Assembly (NCBI RefSeq): GCF_027943255.1
Contig: NC_072896.1
Location: forward strand, 117,707,879 to 117,771,878
From: Anastrepha obliqua
Lineage: Eukaryota; Arthropoda; Insecta; Diptera; Tephritidae
Direction of reading: 5' to 3'
Length of the DNA stretch: 64,000 nucleotides
Shown: in pieces, positions 31,506 to 42,738 of the stretch
Position numbering within the stretch: position 1 is the stretch's first letter
Layout: each line of letters opens with the position of its first letter
Notes under the pieces: model-generated
The model's database searches: none
Seen by the model: only the letters and a program-made list of their open reading frames with translations
Told to the model about the DNA's origin: nothing
Position numbers and translations under genes: made by a program

Positions 31506-31804
31506 TCAGTAATCTTTTACTGCGCTTACTTTACTCACTCGCGGTCAACATGCCCGAGAACTTTCTCTCTCCATTCACACCGAGAAATCACCAGCATGAG
31601 ACTTTTCCAAGCTGGCTCAACAGCCAAGTGATTTCATAGAATATTCCAGGGATAATAAATATTTATCTCCTTACTAAGTGATCATTCGTCTTGGAAAACA
31701 CTGAAGTAATCTGAGAATTTAAATCTAAATCTTAACTTAAAAGGAAGTTCCCGCAGAAAACGAATGATCATTTTTTTATTTCATACAAAAGTTGGTTGCG
31801 GTTC

Positions 31805-32130
31805 TAAGATACTTTTTTTTTTGGCCGTGAGGTTGGGTTAAAAATGGCCTCGCACCTTATAGTAACCGTCGTTAGTACGTGTGTGGTGATTCCATTAAAA
31901 CTATCAATCCTCTTCTCTTGGATTGTTTCCTCAACCCCGGAAATTTCTGCTTTGCTTCCAGATAGAGGATCAAGACGGCATCCATTCACTTACTCACCCA
32001 GCGTCGGAATCGCCTGCTTTGAAAACCATATGCTTTTTGCTCTTCAGCATAAGTTTCCATTTCACGCCTCTTTTTCGGATGTTATCCTCAACGGAATTTG
32101 GGCCAGCATTCTAAGAAATTCGTAAAGCTT
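31805..32130 (-). mobile_element. R1-clade LINE, 3' end only
   Basis: Antisense T-run (31811-31821), GGCCGTGAGGTTGGGTTAAA, ATAGTAACCGTCG and CAGCATAAGTTTCCATTTC match the 3' ends at 18077 and 57066. Only UTR and the last codons are present; it is strongly 5'-truncated. Confidence 0.75.
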
Positions 32131-34450
32131 TACCGCTGTTACAGACCTGGAAAGCAAGGCTTTACCAGCATTTAAAAGATCTCTCCAATTGAAGTACCAA
32201 CTATAATGGGTTTCCCACAGCTAAACCGCTTCTTTAACAAAGCCGAAATGCAAAAAGTCACTACAAACCCAAGCAGGAAGCAAGAAGGAAAAAGAAGAAT
32301 CAGCAAACATCAATTCTGTTTTTATCTAAAAGTATCTTAAGCCCCCTCCGCTATTGTATTCTAACTGATTTGAGAATAAAAATCTTTCAAATCAATAACG
32401 GAACAAAATGAGCTCTGCTTGAAAGCAGAATAAACCAATTGGCATTCCAAAAATTTGCAATGGAAATTTGCCAATTTATAAATTCCTTTAATTTCATGCT
32501 AAATTAAAATTTCAAACAACCGCAGTAAGGAACAAAAAATAAACAAACAAACAAAAGTACCAATATTTAAAAGTAGGTATTTGTAAAATGCGCACATACA
32601 CGAATACGAAAAAAAAAAACAAAAAAAACCGAACAGAGAGTGCATACAAAACTTAGCGCAGTGAGCCCCTGTGAAAAGCGCAAACTGTAGGGTAAACAAA
32701 AATTTTTCCAACTCATTGATTGCCATATTTTTAAGCGCTGATGATTACTCCGTTATACATATCTTTTACAGCAGGCTGTGTATTACCGATTATGCCTAAA
32801 AGTATGCAAGCAGTATGAAACAAGAGCAGAAAGTGGGTGAGAAAAAAATATTGTAAAAATAACAGAAATAAAAAAAGATGGTAGAAAAGAAATAAACTGT
32901 GCCGTATGAAATAAGGAACGCATGAATGATTACTATTGGTTATTGTTGTTGTTATTCCTACTGTGTGCAGTGGCATAAATACAATTCAAAGCACACTTCT
33001 AGGCACACAAAGCGGGGAATACACACACCCACATGCTCACACACACCGAATCTCACCGGCGGCATCGCTTACTCTACGCCCATTTCACTTTATGCTTCGT
33101 GTCGATCTCATGCAAAACTTGTTGGACTCTGTTCATTTTGTGTGTACGAGTACACACGTATTTACCCCTCACACACTCCACAATCTGTGGCTCATCTCTC
33201 CGCATTGTTTTCTACATTTTGAAGTTTACTGATTCACCTCCGCCTTCTCATGCGCCTTCTCCCTTTCAGCTCTCCATCTCCCCTGATAAATACTTTTCTT
33301 CACACTCGTTTACTGCTCTAGACTATGTAGCTGTGTGTGTGCATGTCCTTTTTTTGTATTTTTTATGATTGGCTTTATGAAAAATACCAACGAAATCGGT
33401 TAATGTTTATTGAAAAAGCATAAAATTCGTTCTACCAGAATGAAAATATGCTTTTGATACAAAATTATTGTCCGTATCACAATACACAAAAAATACACAG
33501 CACCAGCGGCAGCAGAGAGTCTCCCTTTTGGCAACAACCCCTCATAATTTTCGTTTATTTTTTAGTTTATTTAAATGTTCACGTGTGCGTGTGTGTGCTT
33601 TTTTGCTCCTATTCATCCACACATGCACACTTCTGTGGTTGCTCGCTTCGATTTTATGCTGTCTTGATTTGGTTCTGTATTTGCTTCTCTCCATTCTTGA
33701 AAATTTTCATTCATTCAAATTCTTCCTTTTACGCCAAATCAAGGCAGCTCGTGATTTGCTTACTTCCTTGCGAATTCTTAGCTTTTATTTAGCCAGTTTT
33801 GTTTCATTCGGTTGCTTGTAGATAACCGAAGGAAGCCTGTATATTTGTATATGTATGTAGACACATATTCACACACACACACATATGCATGTACTTGCCT
33901 GCAGCCGGAAGTCAGTCAGGAAAGCAATTTCGTGGCTATGAAGTGGAAAAATAAGCGAAATGTTTAACTTTGTTATTAGCATACGAAATATGGCATAATG
34001 GAACGTATTCCCTGGCTATCGGTGCGTTTGCCCTAGGCAGCAATGTGGAGTGTGGGGCGTGCGACGCTTGTATGTATGTGTGTAGGGTAGACATGCGTAG
34101 ATACTTTTTGTAATCGTACTTGCATCTAAATATGAATTCCATTTCTGGTAATATCTTTATTAAGAATGTGAGCAGTTAGTATGTAGTATATTTTAAGGCG
34201 ATTAACAAGAACTCTGGATACGATGAGATATTATTTGGAGAAGAAAATGGTTGAGAGAGTATAAATGAGGCATTAAAGAAAATGCAAATGAATAAATCTG
34301 GATTCTTAGTGAATATTTGAATAGGCTTCAAAAAATCAATTGGCAACTGACGGTATATATTTGGGATATAAATATGACCTAAGTTGGGTTACAAAAAATA
34401 CATGACATGCAGTTATCAAAGGTTGTACTAAGAGGATCCTAAGCACTTCA
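32131..34450. other. No gene; microsatellites
   Basis: AT-rich with (AC)n/(TG)n tracts near 33000-33050, 33590 and 33870-33890. The overlapping open frames in all three plus-strand frames at 32926-33821 are low-complexity Ser/Phe/His sequence and are judged non-coding. AGGTTAGGTT at about 34461 introduces the next LINE. Confidence 0.5.
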
Positions 34451-34454
34451 TCTG

Positions 34455-35370
34455 TTAGGTTAGGTTTTTGAGGCAGTCGGTTTTTGAATAGTTGTCGTAC
34501 CAATGTGCAAGGGATGGACTTAGTCTACCAACACTACACAGTCCCCGACCTTAACTTCAAGAAAGGCTTTACGGTACGTTTTCCACCGAGAGCCGAACGG
34601 AGCAAAGGGAAAGTGATTGAAAGATACGATATCGAAATCTATACCGATGGCTCTAAGATGAACTGTGGTGTGGGAGCTGGCTTCCATTCGGAGCTACTCA
34701 ACCTATCTCAGTCAATTCGTCTTCCTGACTATGCCAGCGTGTTTCAGGCAGAACTTTTAGCGATCAGAGAAGCAATCAAATCCCTAAAGCTCTATAAGGA
34801 AGTTGGTGCAAGAGCAGCTATCTTCTCAGACAGTCAAGCAGCTATAAAGGCCTTAGACCCCAACTCCATTTCATCCAAACTGGTCTTACAGTGTAGAGAG
34901 GAGCTGGAATTGCTTAGCCATTGGCTTGAAATCACTCTGATATGGGTTCCCGGTCATAGGAACATACGGGGCACTGAACACATTAAAAGCATCCATTGCT
35001 TCACACCATCTCGCTTTAAACGAAAGAAGATGGAAACAAAAAACTACATGTATTACAACAAAAAACACATAGCCGTCATACAAAATCCAAACATTTCACG
35101 CATCACTGCAACCCTTACAGGTAATTGGAAAGTAGGGGAGCATGCTGCCAGACTCAACCTCCCCTTCAATCCCATCTGCAGAAGCTGTCAAGCGGAAGGG
35201 GCGAAGGAAAGTCTTTTCCAAGATTTATGTGAATGTCCGGACCTAGCCAGGGCACGACTCCGCTCCTTCGGTAAGCCTTTCCTACGTCAAATTAAGGAGA
35301 TCTCAGACATCGAGATAAAGGATTTGCTGTTATACTTGGACCTCACTAAATGGGTCTGACTTGGAAACTT
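34455..35370 (+). pseudogene. RNase H-bearing LINE, 3' part
   Basis: A 291-residue open frame: DIEIYTDGSKMNCGVGAGFH, SVFQAELLAIREAIKSLKLY, AAIFSDSQAAIKALDPNSIS and LIWVPGHRNIRG give the first three RNase H catalytic residues (Asp, Glu, Asp). The block with the last Asp is replaced by TEHIKSIHCFTPSRFKRKK, probably a small deletion. Then NLPFNPICRSCQAEGAKESL with a CxxC...C knuckle, and DLARARLRSFGKPFLRQIKE to a stop at 35359. The minus-strand copy at 52790-53490 belongs to the same family. The open frame is long for a dead copy, so decay is recent. Confidence 0.82.
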
Positions 35371-35371
35371 G

Positions 35372-36470
35372 GATAAGAAGCTGACTTGGGCGACACTTGT
35401 TTCACTGAAGGTGAATCACGCATTGAGAATTTTTCAGCGATGCCGCAGGGCCTTTGGTAAAACCTGGGATCTGAAACCTGCTGTGGTCCTATGGATATAA
35501 ACAGCACTTATCAGACCAATCATCACTTACGTCTCTGTGGCCTGGTTACGACGGAGCATGTTTAAGTCCACGCTTCGGGAACTATCAGGCTGCAAAGAAG
35601 CGTATGTTTATGCATCACGGGTGCCATGAGTACAACCTCCGACGATGCTCTAAACGCTATGCTTGATTTGCTCCCACGGATCTTAAGATACAAAAGGAAG
35701 CAATAAAAACAATGTGTAGACTCCATAAATATGGTTTCTGACACGAATACGGTACTTCGGGATACAGAGAAATCTTTAAGTTGCTATCTGAGCAGTATCC
35801 ACTGTTTTTGGCGTCTAAGGACGACTTGATACCCACAGTTTCATTGGGCAAAAATTTGATGTCAGATTTCCATTGCGTGAACAATGGAGCAATCCAGAAT
35901 GCATGCAAGGAGGTTTGATGGATATTTTCTTTACCGATGGGTCCAAGAATGAAATAGGGTCTGGAGCCGGATGGTACTTAAACGATAGTAATAAGTATCA
36001 CTATGCTATGGGGGAAATGGCAACTTCCCCTGCGATTGTGTATGCAACTTACATAAAGAGCGATGGTCCGGTCTAGAACGTTGTAGAACTCCAAAGTGTT
36101 TTGTGAGAAGTCCGAACACAAAACTGTCAAACTTACTACTAAAACTTAGAAGGAAAGACGTTCGGTTGATGGTCTTGCTTGAAGGGGGCGGATAGTACTG
36201 AGCACTTTCTCTGTGAGTGTCCTGCCTTTGCTAGTGCAAGGCTACGAGTCTAAAACTGGAATCAAAAAATTCTCACAGAACTAACTACCTTTATCTATGT
36301 CTCTATTCTTTCCTATTTCTCTCTCGGGGACTTTTCTCCTTCCCTCCTTGATGATCTACCCTCTTTCCAGAGCTCTAATTACAATGGGCTTTTTAGCCTG
36401 GGTGCTTTAACAGCCACCAAATCTGTTGGTACACCTTGGCTCGACCTATTCAAATTTCATTTCATTACAG
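35372..36470 (+). pseudogene. RNase H-bearing LINE, RT thumb to 3' UTR
   Basis: Begins in KLTWATLVSLKVNHALRIFQ, CRRAFGKTWDLKPAVVLW, IRPIITYVSVAWLRR, CITGAMSTTSDDALNAMLDL, then FFTDGSKNEIGSGAGWYLND (first RNase H Asp). A deletion follows, then EHFLCECPAFASARLR near 36200 in broken frames. 36370-36470 (ACAATGGGCTTTTTAGCCTG) reads as the LINE 3' UTR. It sits tail-to-head after the previous LINE. Confidence 0.72.
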
Positions 36471-36659
36471 TGTGCAACACGGAAAACTCAGTGTTTATTC
36501 ATCACTGGAATTCTTTAGACTCTCTTATGAAGCATGGGATAGGTTTTATCGCAGCACTGCACAAGTATTTTCCTTACAATTTTGCTCTACTCTTGGCTAA
36601 GATTTACAGAGGAAGTGTCATATTGTTTCTTCCTTTTCCTCGTCTCTACAATTTTCGCA

Positions 36660-37485
36660 GTATTCATGCCTAGCCTAGAAGAATGCCTACCTAACAGCTA
36701 ATAACCGGTAACCCCTATATCACCCCTCCAGTGGAGCCTAGTAGTAGACGGCCTGCTTCACTTGCTGACAAGAATGGAATCCGCTGTCAGGGATACGCGG
36801 ATCACTTTGTAATTATAGCGACGGGTAGGTTCGAGAACACTCTTTGCGATATTCTGTAAAAAGCTTTAAACCTGACAAAAAGAGGGTGTGCAGTGGTGGA
36901 TCTGGATATAAACCCGTCCAAAACTGCCGAAATTTCTTTCACCAGAAAAAGAGTTTTACGTGGATTGAAAGTGATCAGCACAGACGAGGTTGCTATCGAT
37001 TTGGTCAGCGAAATTAAGTAACTTCGCCTTGTTCTGAATGCCAAGCTTAGCTAGAAGAGGCATGCTGATACAAGCTTGTCCAAAGCAATAAAAGCTCTCA
37101 TGGTCTGCAAACGTGTAGCAGGCAAATCCTGGGGCTGTAGCCCAAGAATCCTGAGATAGATATACATCATGATGATAAAACCAATGGTGACCTATATAAC
37201 GGTCACTTGGACATCGAGTGTCACTCTCTCGACGGTCCGGACAGCACCAACTAAGCTTCAGCGTTTAGCATGCGTGTGAATGCGGGGGCGTTAGCTGGCA
37301 CCAAACTATGGGGCTACGCCAGGCGAAATCTCTACTGGGAGGGTATAACAAAAAGCCAAAAAATGTTTAAAAACTCTTAACCCTCCCCAAGGTTAAACTA
37401 AGAATGTTCAGGGACATTCTCACAGGCCGCTACAGACTGCGAAGTCATCTGCACATGATCGGGATTTGATCTACGGACTCTTGTC
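36660..37485 (+). pseudogene. RNase H-type LINE, RT YADD-to-thumb fragment
   Basis: QGYADHFVIIATGRFENTLC (catalytic box altered to YADH), KALNLTKRGCAVVDLDINPS, FTRKRVLRGLKVISTDEVAI, KAIKALMVCKRVAGKSWGCS, VRTAPTKLQRLACV, then a jump to VQGHSHRPLQ-like C-terminal sequence at 37400. Stops are frequent. It is interrupted at the 3' side by the DD41D element at 37492. Confidence 0.72.
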
Positions 37486-37491
37486 GTTATA

Positions 37492-38377
37492 CAGGGTGGG
37501 CCATATAGCGTTTGCTTTTTGAACCACCTATTTTTTTGAGAATGGTAACACAAATATATGTCAAATGTGTTCATAATTTACTTAAAGGTTTGACATTTAC
37601 GAAATGCGACGCTATACGCTTGAACAAAATTGAAAACATATTTCCAAAGTGGTGAGTCTTCTTCTTATTTTCTGATTTTCACATCGGTAGCTATGCCAAT
37701 AAGCAAAATTGTCGGATTTGGGGCTCAAAAAATCTACACTTTACTGTAGAGAAGCAAATGCATCCACACCGAGTCACTGTTTGGTGCGGTTTTTGGTCTG
37801 GCGGCATCATCGGGCCATTTTTTTTCGAAAATGAGCGAGGAGCCGCGGTTACAGTAAATGGCGAGTGTTACCGTGACATGCTCAACGAGTTGTTTCCAAA
37901 AATTGAAGAGGATGACATGGACGACATTTGGTTTCAACAGGACTGTGCAACTTGTCACACTGCCAAAGTTACACTCGCACTTTTGGCTACCGTTTTTGAA
38001 AACCGAATAATCAGCCGAAATTCCGATATCAATTGGCCGTCTCGGAGCTGTGATTTAAGCCCGTTGGACTATTTTTTGTGGAGAGCCGTTAAGGACAAAT
38101 GCTATGCGAACCATCCAGAGACGATTGATGCTTTAAAACACGAAATCGAAGTTGCCATTCATGAAATTGGAGCCCAAACAATCGAAAATGTGCTTAAAAA
38201 TTGGGTTGATCGAATGGCCTACTGTAAAGCCAGTCGTGGCAGTGATTTGAACGATATTATTTTTCATTCATAAATGACAATTTTCGATCTTCAAAATAAA
38301 AAAACAGTTTGAAAAAATATTGATTAATTTTTCTTTTATAGCTGATTCAAAAAGCAAATTTTACATGGCCCACCCTA
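37492..38377 (+). mobile_element. DD41D (rosa-type) element, copy 2, internally deleted
   Basis: Flanked by TA (37490-37491 and 38378-38379). Inverted ends CAGGGTGGGCCAT and ATGGCCCACCCTA, extending to a shared AAGCAAA/TTTGCTT block. It is 886 bp against about 1.2-1.3 kb expected for a complete element. The leader is identical in large part to copy 1. The N-terminal DNA-binding domain is lost except the first residues (RRYTLEQN, stop). Confidence 0.86.
37666..38273 (+). pseudogene. DD41D transposase, catalytic domain only
   Basis: Open from about 37666: FSDFHIGSYANKQNCRIWGS (first catalytic Asp), HPHRVTVWCGFWSGGIIGPF, AVTVNGECYRDMLNELFPKI, IWFQQDCATCHTAKVTLALL (second Asp, with Gly-to-Cys after it), SCDLSPLDYFLWRAVKDKCY (third Asp, 41 residues later), NVLKNWVDRMAYCKASRGSD, NDIIFHS, stop at 38273. 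The helix-turn-helix part that binds the inverted repeats is missing, so it is not expected to be active. The long undisturbed frame suggests recent activity of the family. Confidence 0.85.
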
Positions 38378-38394
38378 TATATGTATATATATAT

Positions 38395-38703
38395 ATAATT
38401 GGCGCGTATACCCGTTCTGGGTGTTTGGCCGAGCTCCTCCTCCTATTTGTGGTGTGTGTCTTGATGTTGTTCCACAAATGGAGGGACCTACAGTTTCAAG
38501 CCGACTCCGAACGGCAGATATTTTTATGAGGAGCTTTTTCATGGCGGAAATACAGTCGGAGGTTTGCCATTGCCTGCCGAGGGGCGGCCGCTTTTAGAAA
38601 AATGTTTTTCTTAATTTTGGTGTTTCACCGAGGTTTGCACCTACGTTTTCTCTGTGTATTCCGAATGGTAGTCATGCACCAACCCATTCGGCTACGGCGG
38701 CCT
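38395..38703 (-). mobile_element. tRNA-derived SINE, copy 6
   Basis: Minus strand: head GGCCGCCGTAGCCGAATGG with intact A-box; the B-box is mutated (GGTGCAAACCT); full body; hairpin ACACCC/GGGTAT; CGCGCCAATT; TA-rich tail (38380-38396) shared with the end of the DD41D element. It inserted next to that element's right TA. Confidence 0.87.
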
Positions 38704-40560
38704 CCGTTACAGCAACTGAATAAAAGAATGGCTTTTTTATTCTCACATTAATCCCTGTGTAAGTATGATAACTTCCATAACAATTATGTGATTGTATATG
38801 GACTTCTTCCACTTCTTGCACAGCTTAGAGAAATCACTATCGTGTGACATTTAAAGGTAAGTAAGCACGCGGTAATGTTCTTACACCAAAGCCCGCATAA
38901 AAATTAACACAATCACTTGTTAGGCTCTCAATTAAATTCATTACATTCATTACCAGAAATTACCCAACTGTCAAGGGCCAATCTAACTTTGTACATCATT
39001 TCAATTCAACTGACCCGTGGCAGCAAAAAATGACAATCAACGAGGAGAAATGTAAAAGGAACTAAATAGCTGGGCAGGAAATATCTGACAAAGTTATGTA
39101 AAGCTGCTTCCTGCTTTCGGCTTCACTCTAAGTGCATGCGGACCAAGGTCAGAGGAAATAATAAATGTCGCTCCCATTACGTGGATGATTATTACAGAAT
39201 ACCAGGAAATGTGAAACAGTCACACACACACGCTGACACACTGCTTTGAAGTAGCTAAAGGACACTGGTCATTCGTAGTCAGCAATGCGTAGCAAGCAAA
39301 TAAAAATAGCAAATTTATTTTATTTCGTTTGGCGGAAGGAAGTCTTGTCGCACAAAGTACCAACATCATAAGTGTAAATGTGTCAATAAATATGAACTTA
39401 TCTAATGCCCAAGGACGACGCTGAAACATACTAAGTGTGTATGGGGTAGTGCGCGTCTTATGAGTGCGTATGTGGCAAGTCCTGCATGTGAGAAATAAAA
39501 ATTATCACTGCTCGTAAAGTCACACAGCATTCGTTATAGGAGATAGGGAAATTATGATTACGCATGAAATTAGAGTAATCGACAAGCATCTTTTGCATTA
39601 GCTTTTATTTGATATTTGAATATGTCACACATTTCCACAGATAGCGAAGTTATTGCGCGTAGGAAAGCATTATTATACTTGATTACTGTGTTTATTGCAA
39701 CGAATTCCTTAGTTTATTGGTAATGAATTTGTGTCAGCTCATAGCTGAACTATAAGTTTTCGAAGGCATACCCTACAAGGACGAAAAAATAGAAATTAGT
39801 TTGTAGACATTTTATCAAGGTTTCATATAACAGAACTTCCACACCCGAGCTACTATAAAAAGACAACATTCAGCTTCCTCCAAGGCACATACCACAGTAA
39901 TGCAGTACTGAATACCTGGCCGCAATGGGACTGAGTTAAGTGAAGTCGCGAGACACAATGGATTTTTTTCGAAAGCTTTGGTTCATACATCTCAGGGACG
40001 TAAATTTTTTACCGATTTTAATATTTTGTTATATTTTGTTTCTTAAAATGCCCGTACTTTGTTTTTGGAAGCGATTGCCTAGACCGGAATTTCATTTTGT
40101 TTTTTAATATATCAAAACACACCCTTCAATAGAAGTATTTTTATGAAAAATTCAGAAAAACTTTAAAAATAAAAGATTGTATGTATTAATTTTTTTGTTG
40201 TAGTTATAATCAACGGCAATACATTCCAGCAAGTATGCAAATTTCCAACCCTCTTTAAAAGAGGAAATCATCCCCTAACTACCTAAAAACTTCAAAACTA
40301 TTTTTTTTTAAGAACCAACCAAGAATAGTCACCGGAAAAATTAAAAAAAAAAATATTTATACGTTTTTGGAGTTGCTGAGAGTGAATTCGTTTTTCATTA
40401 ATCCTTCTTAATTGAAGTCCATGGTCTGACACAGAATTTTCATCAAAAAAATTAAAAATTTCCGAATTTGTTCTCCGTTTGTCTGTACGGACCAAATTTA
40501 TAGGTCACTTCAAGATCACACAACACTTACTACTGCTACCACAACAACAACGAGCTGGCA
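38704..40560. other. No gene recognised
   Basis: AT-rich, with no motif-bearing open frame and no repeat shared with elsewhere in the window. It may be unique host DNA. Confidence 0.45.
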
Positions 40561-41265
40561 GGTGGAGCGCTGTTCCTTAGGATCGGAACCATTTTGCGGT
40601 CTTAGCAGCTGTGGGAGGTTAGCAAATGAGAGGCAATACTAAGAATGAGTCTTAGGCAAGCAAATCTTTTCAAACAAATCTTTTTTACGAGCAGTGAAGG
40701 AAATCTATTGAGTAGCGTCGACTCACAGGTTTCTCACAGGTTATCTTGCCGTGCGGCAACCTAAATCCAATCAATCTTCTCCATTATATCAACAGCTCTG
40801 GCTAGCTTGAGGAGTGCCAGGTGCACTTCAACCATTTTACCTAACTACCTATCTTGCCGATCACACCTAATCGCATAAGCAATGGATGGGTCTCCTTAGA
40901 CAGAATGCTGACTATGTCTAAAGGACGAGAGGGTTTCAATATATTTCATGTGAATGGATGGCTTTGGAGGAAGGCGATTTTTATCCTTGCGAGGGACCCA
41001 CTTGAACAAATATTCAAAATTCGTCCGTTGTGATACCATAGAGGTATCGAGAAGGAAGGGAAGAAGGAGCCTTGGGATTAGAGAATGATGATCGTGCCCT
41101 TACGACGACGACCAACGGTGGCTAATTTACATTCGTAATTAGACCCTTCAAACTACTGATGAACTTCACCAGATGTATGATTTTTAAATCCGCAATATCC
41201 ACAGATGTAGCGAAAATTTAAGAGCCTAAATATCTAAATCTTTGTCCGAGGGGGTGCTGAGATGA
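40561..41265. other. Possible LINE 3' UTR debris
   Basis: Non-coding. CTACCACAACAACAACG at about 40536 and GTTGTGATACCATAGAGG at about 41029 resemble LINE 3' UTR sequence. The region lies downstream (minus-strand sense) of the LINE at 41270-42443 and may be its UTR. Low certainty. Confidence 0.3.
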
Positions 41266-41269
41266 TTCC

Positions 41270-42443
41270 ACCTCGACATGCAGAAACTTCTGCAGAACAG
41301 ACTTGAGGCAATCCCAAGTCTCACCGCAAGGACGCTTAACGGACAATTTTCGGTAAAGATACTCACCAATTTTGAGAGTTGCGACTTCTTTGTCTCAGAA
41401 ATTCTCTCGAACGCCCCCAATCTATCCGTGACAAAAAGGATGTCAAGACTTTGCACGTCTGCACACTAACGCATCTTTCCAGGAGAAAGTCACAGGTACT
41501 CAAGGGTACCTCAACCCTCTCATTTAGCGATGAAACCGTCTCCAGGGTTCCCTGTCTAGCCAGCCCATCAGCCTGATATGAAAGTATTCGTATTTCAGGC
41601 ATTCCCCGACTAATTTCGAATGCACAAACAAGGAGCCCAATAGCCTAATTGCCGCTTAGCCTCTCGGAGCAGATATTTACATCCTTTGCAATAATTACCG
41701 AAGAGAGCAACTTGTCCACTGCTTCCTTCATTGCGGCTAAATGTGAGCTTGATGGGGAGCTCCTCGCAGAATACTCTCCCATCAACTCTTCCGACCAACT
41801 TCGAGCCATCCGTAAACATATTTGCCATGCCTCCTCCCTCATATTCCCAAGTGGAAAAAGTTCCGCTCGTATCTAGCATAGGCGTATGTACATTGATCCA
41901 GCATCATGGGAATGAACTCAAAGTTTATAAGAATGCTAGAGAGTCCATAACTTAAGTCTAGCTTATGACCCGAACTCCTCAATCTGATTGAAGCGCGTGT
42001 GGCAGTAGTTTTTCCTGCAATATCCACGGGTGACACATTCAGCATAGCGTTGGGCGCTAAAGTAGGAGTGGTGCGAAGCGTCCCACTGATTCGAATGAGG
42101 GCAGATCTTTGGATCCTCTCAAGCTTCTTAACTGATGCCATCCTTTCTAGCGAAATCCACCAGACCACAGTATTATAAAGCCAAAACGTGTATTTAGGCG
42201 AGAAGTCACACCTTTTGCCAATAGCGCCCTTGCAACCATGCAAGGCGACTGTTGCCTTCCTAATTCTCTCCTCAATGTTGGGCTTCCACGTAAGACCTCT
42301 GTCAAGGATAAGTCCCAGGTACTTCACCCGGTCAGGGAGCACCAACTATTGAGCGAAGAAAAATTCTAGGTATTTTATATTTCCTCGTAAATAAGACAAT
42401 CTCCGTCTTCAGAAGATTTATCGAGAGACCGCAGCCTGCGCAA
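41270..42443 (-). pseudogene. RNase H-bearing LINE, RT thumb and RNase H
   Basis: Minus strand: CGLSINLLKTEIVLFTRKYK, then VKYLGLILDRGLTWKPNIEE, ALHGCKGAIGKRCDFSPKYT, LERIQRSALIRISGTLRTTP, MLNVSPVDI, then ANMFTDGSKLVGRVDGRVFC (first RNase H Asp), and after frame changes ADGLARQGT near 41570 (last block). The GKTTATRASIRLR stretch links RT and RNase H. Several frameshifts. It abuts the 3' tail of a (GAA)n-tailed LINE at 42444. Confidence 0.75.
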
Positions 42444-42738
42444 CTTCTCTTCTTCTTAATTGGCGCAATAACCGCTTACGCGATTTTGGCCGAGTTTAAC
42501 AAAGCACGCCAGTCTATTCTTTCTCGTGCTAACCGGCGCCAATTGGACATATTAAGTGAAGGCAAGTCCTTCTCCACCTGATCTTTCCAACGCCTCCTCC
42601 TCGCCTTCCTCTTCCTCTGCTATGTCTATGTCGTCGTAAAGCTCATACAGCTCATCGTTCCGTCCTCTGCGATATTCGCCGTTGCCAACGTGCGAAGGTC
42701 CAAAACTCTTACGCAGAATCTTTCTTTCGAACTAGGTA
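42444..42738 (-). mobile_element. (GAA)n-tailed LINE, 3' portion
   Basis: TTCTCTTCTTCTTAATTGGCGC at 42444-42465 is the complement of the GAA tail and CGCCAATT. The terminus AACTCGGCCAAAATCGCGTA (minus strand) and codons for FERKILRKSFGPSHVGNGEY follow. 5'-truncated at about 42738. The centre lacks the block seen at 46700-46800. Confidence 0.8.

Noticed and set aside
32926..33821. Three-frame overlapping open frames on the plus strand
   Set aside because: Low-complexity Ser/Phe/His/Cys sequence over CA-rich DNA; all frames look equally poor.
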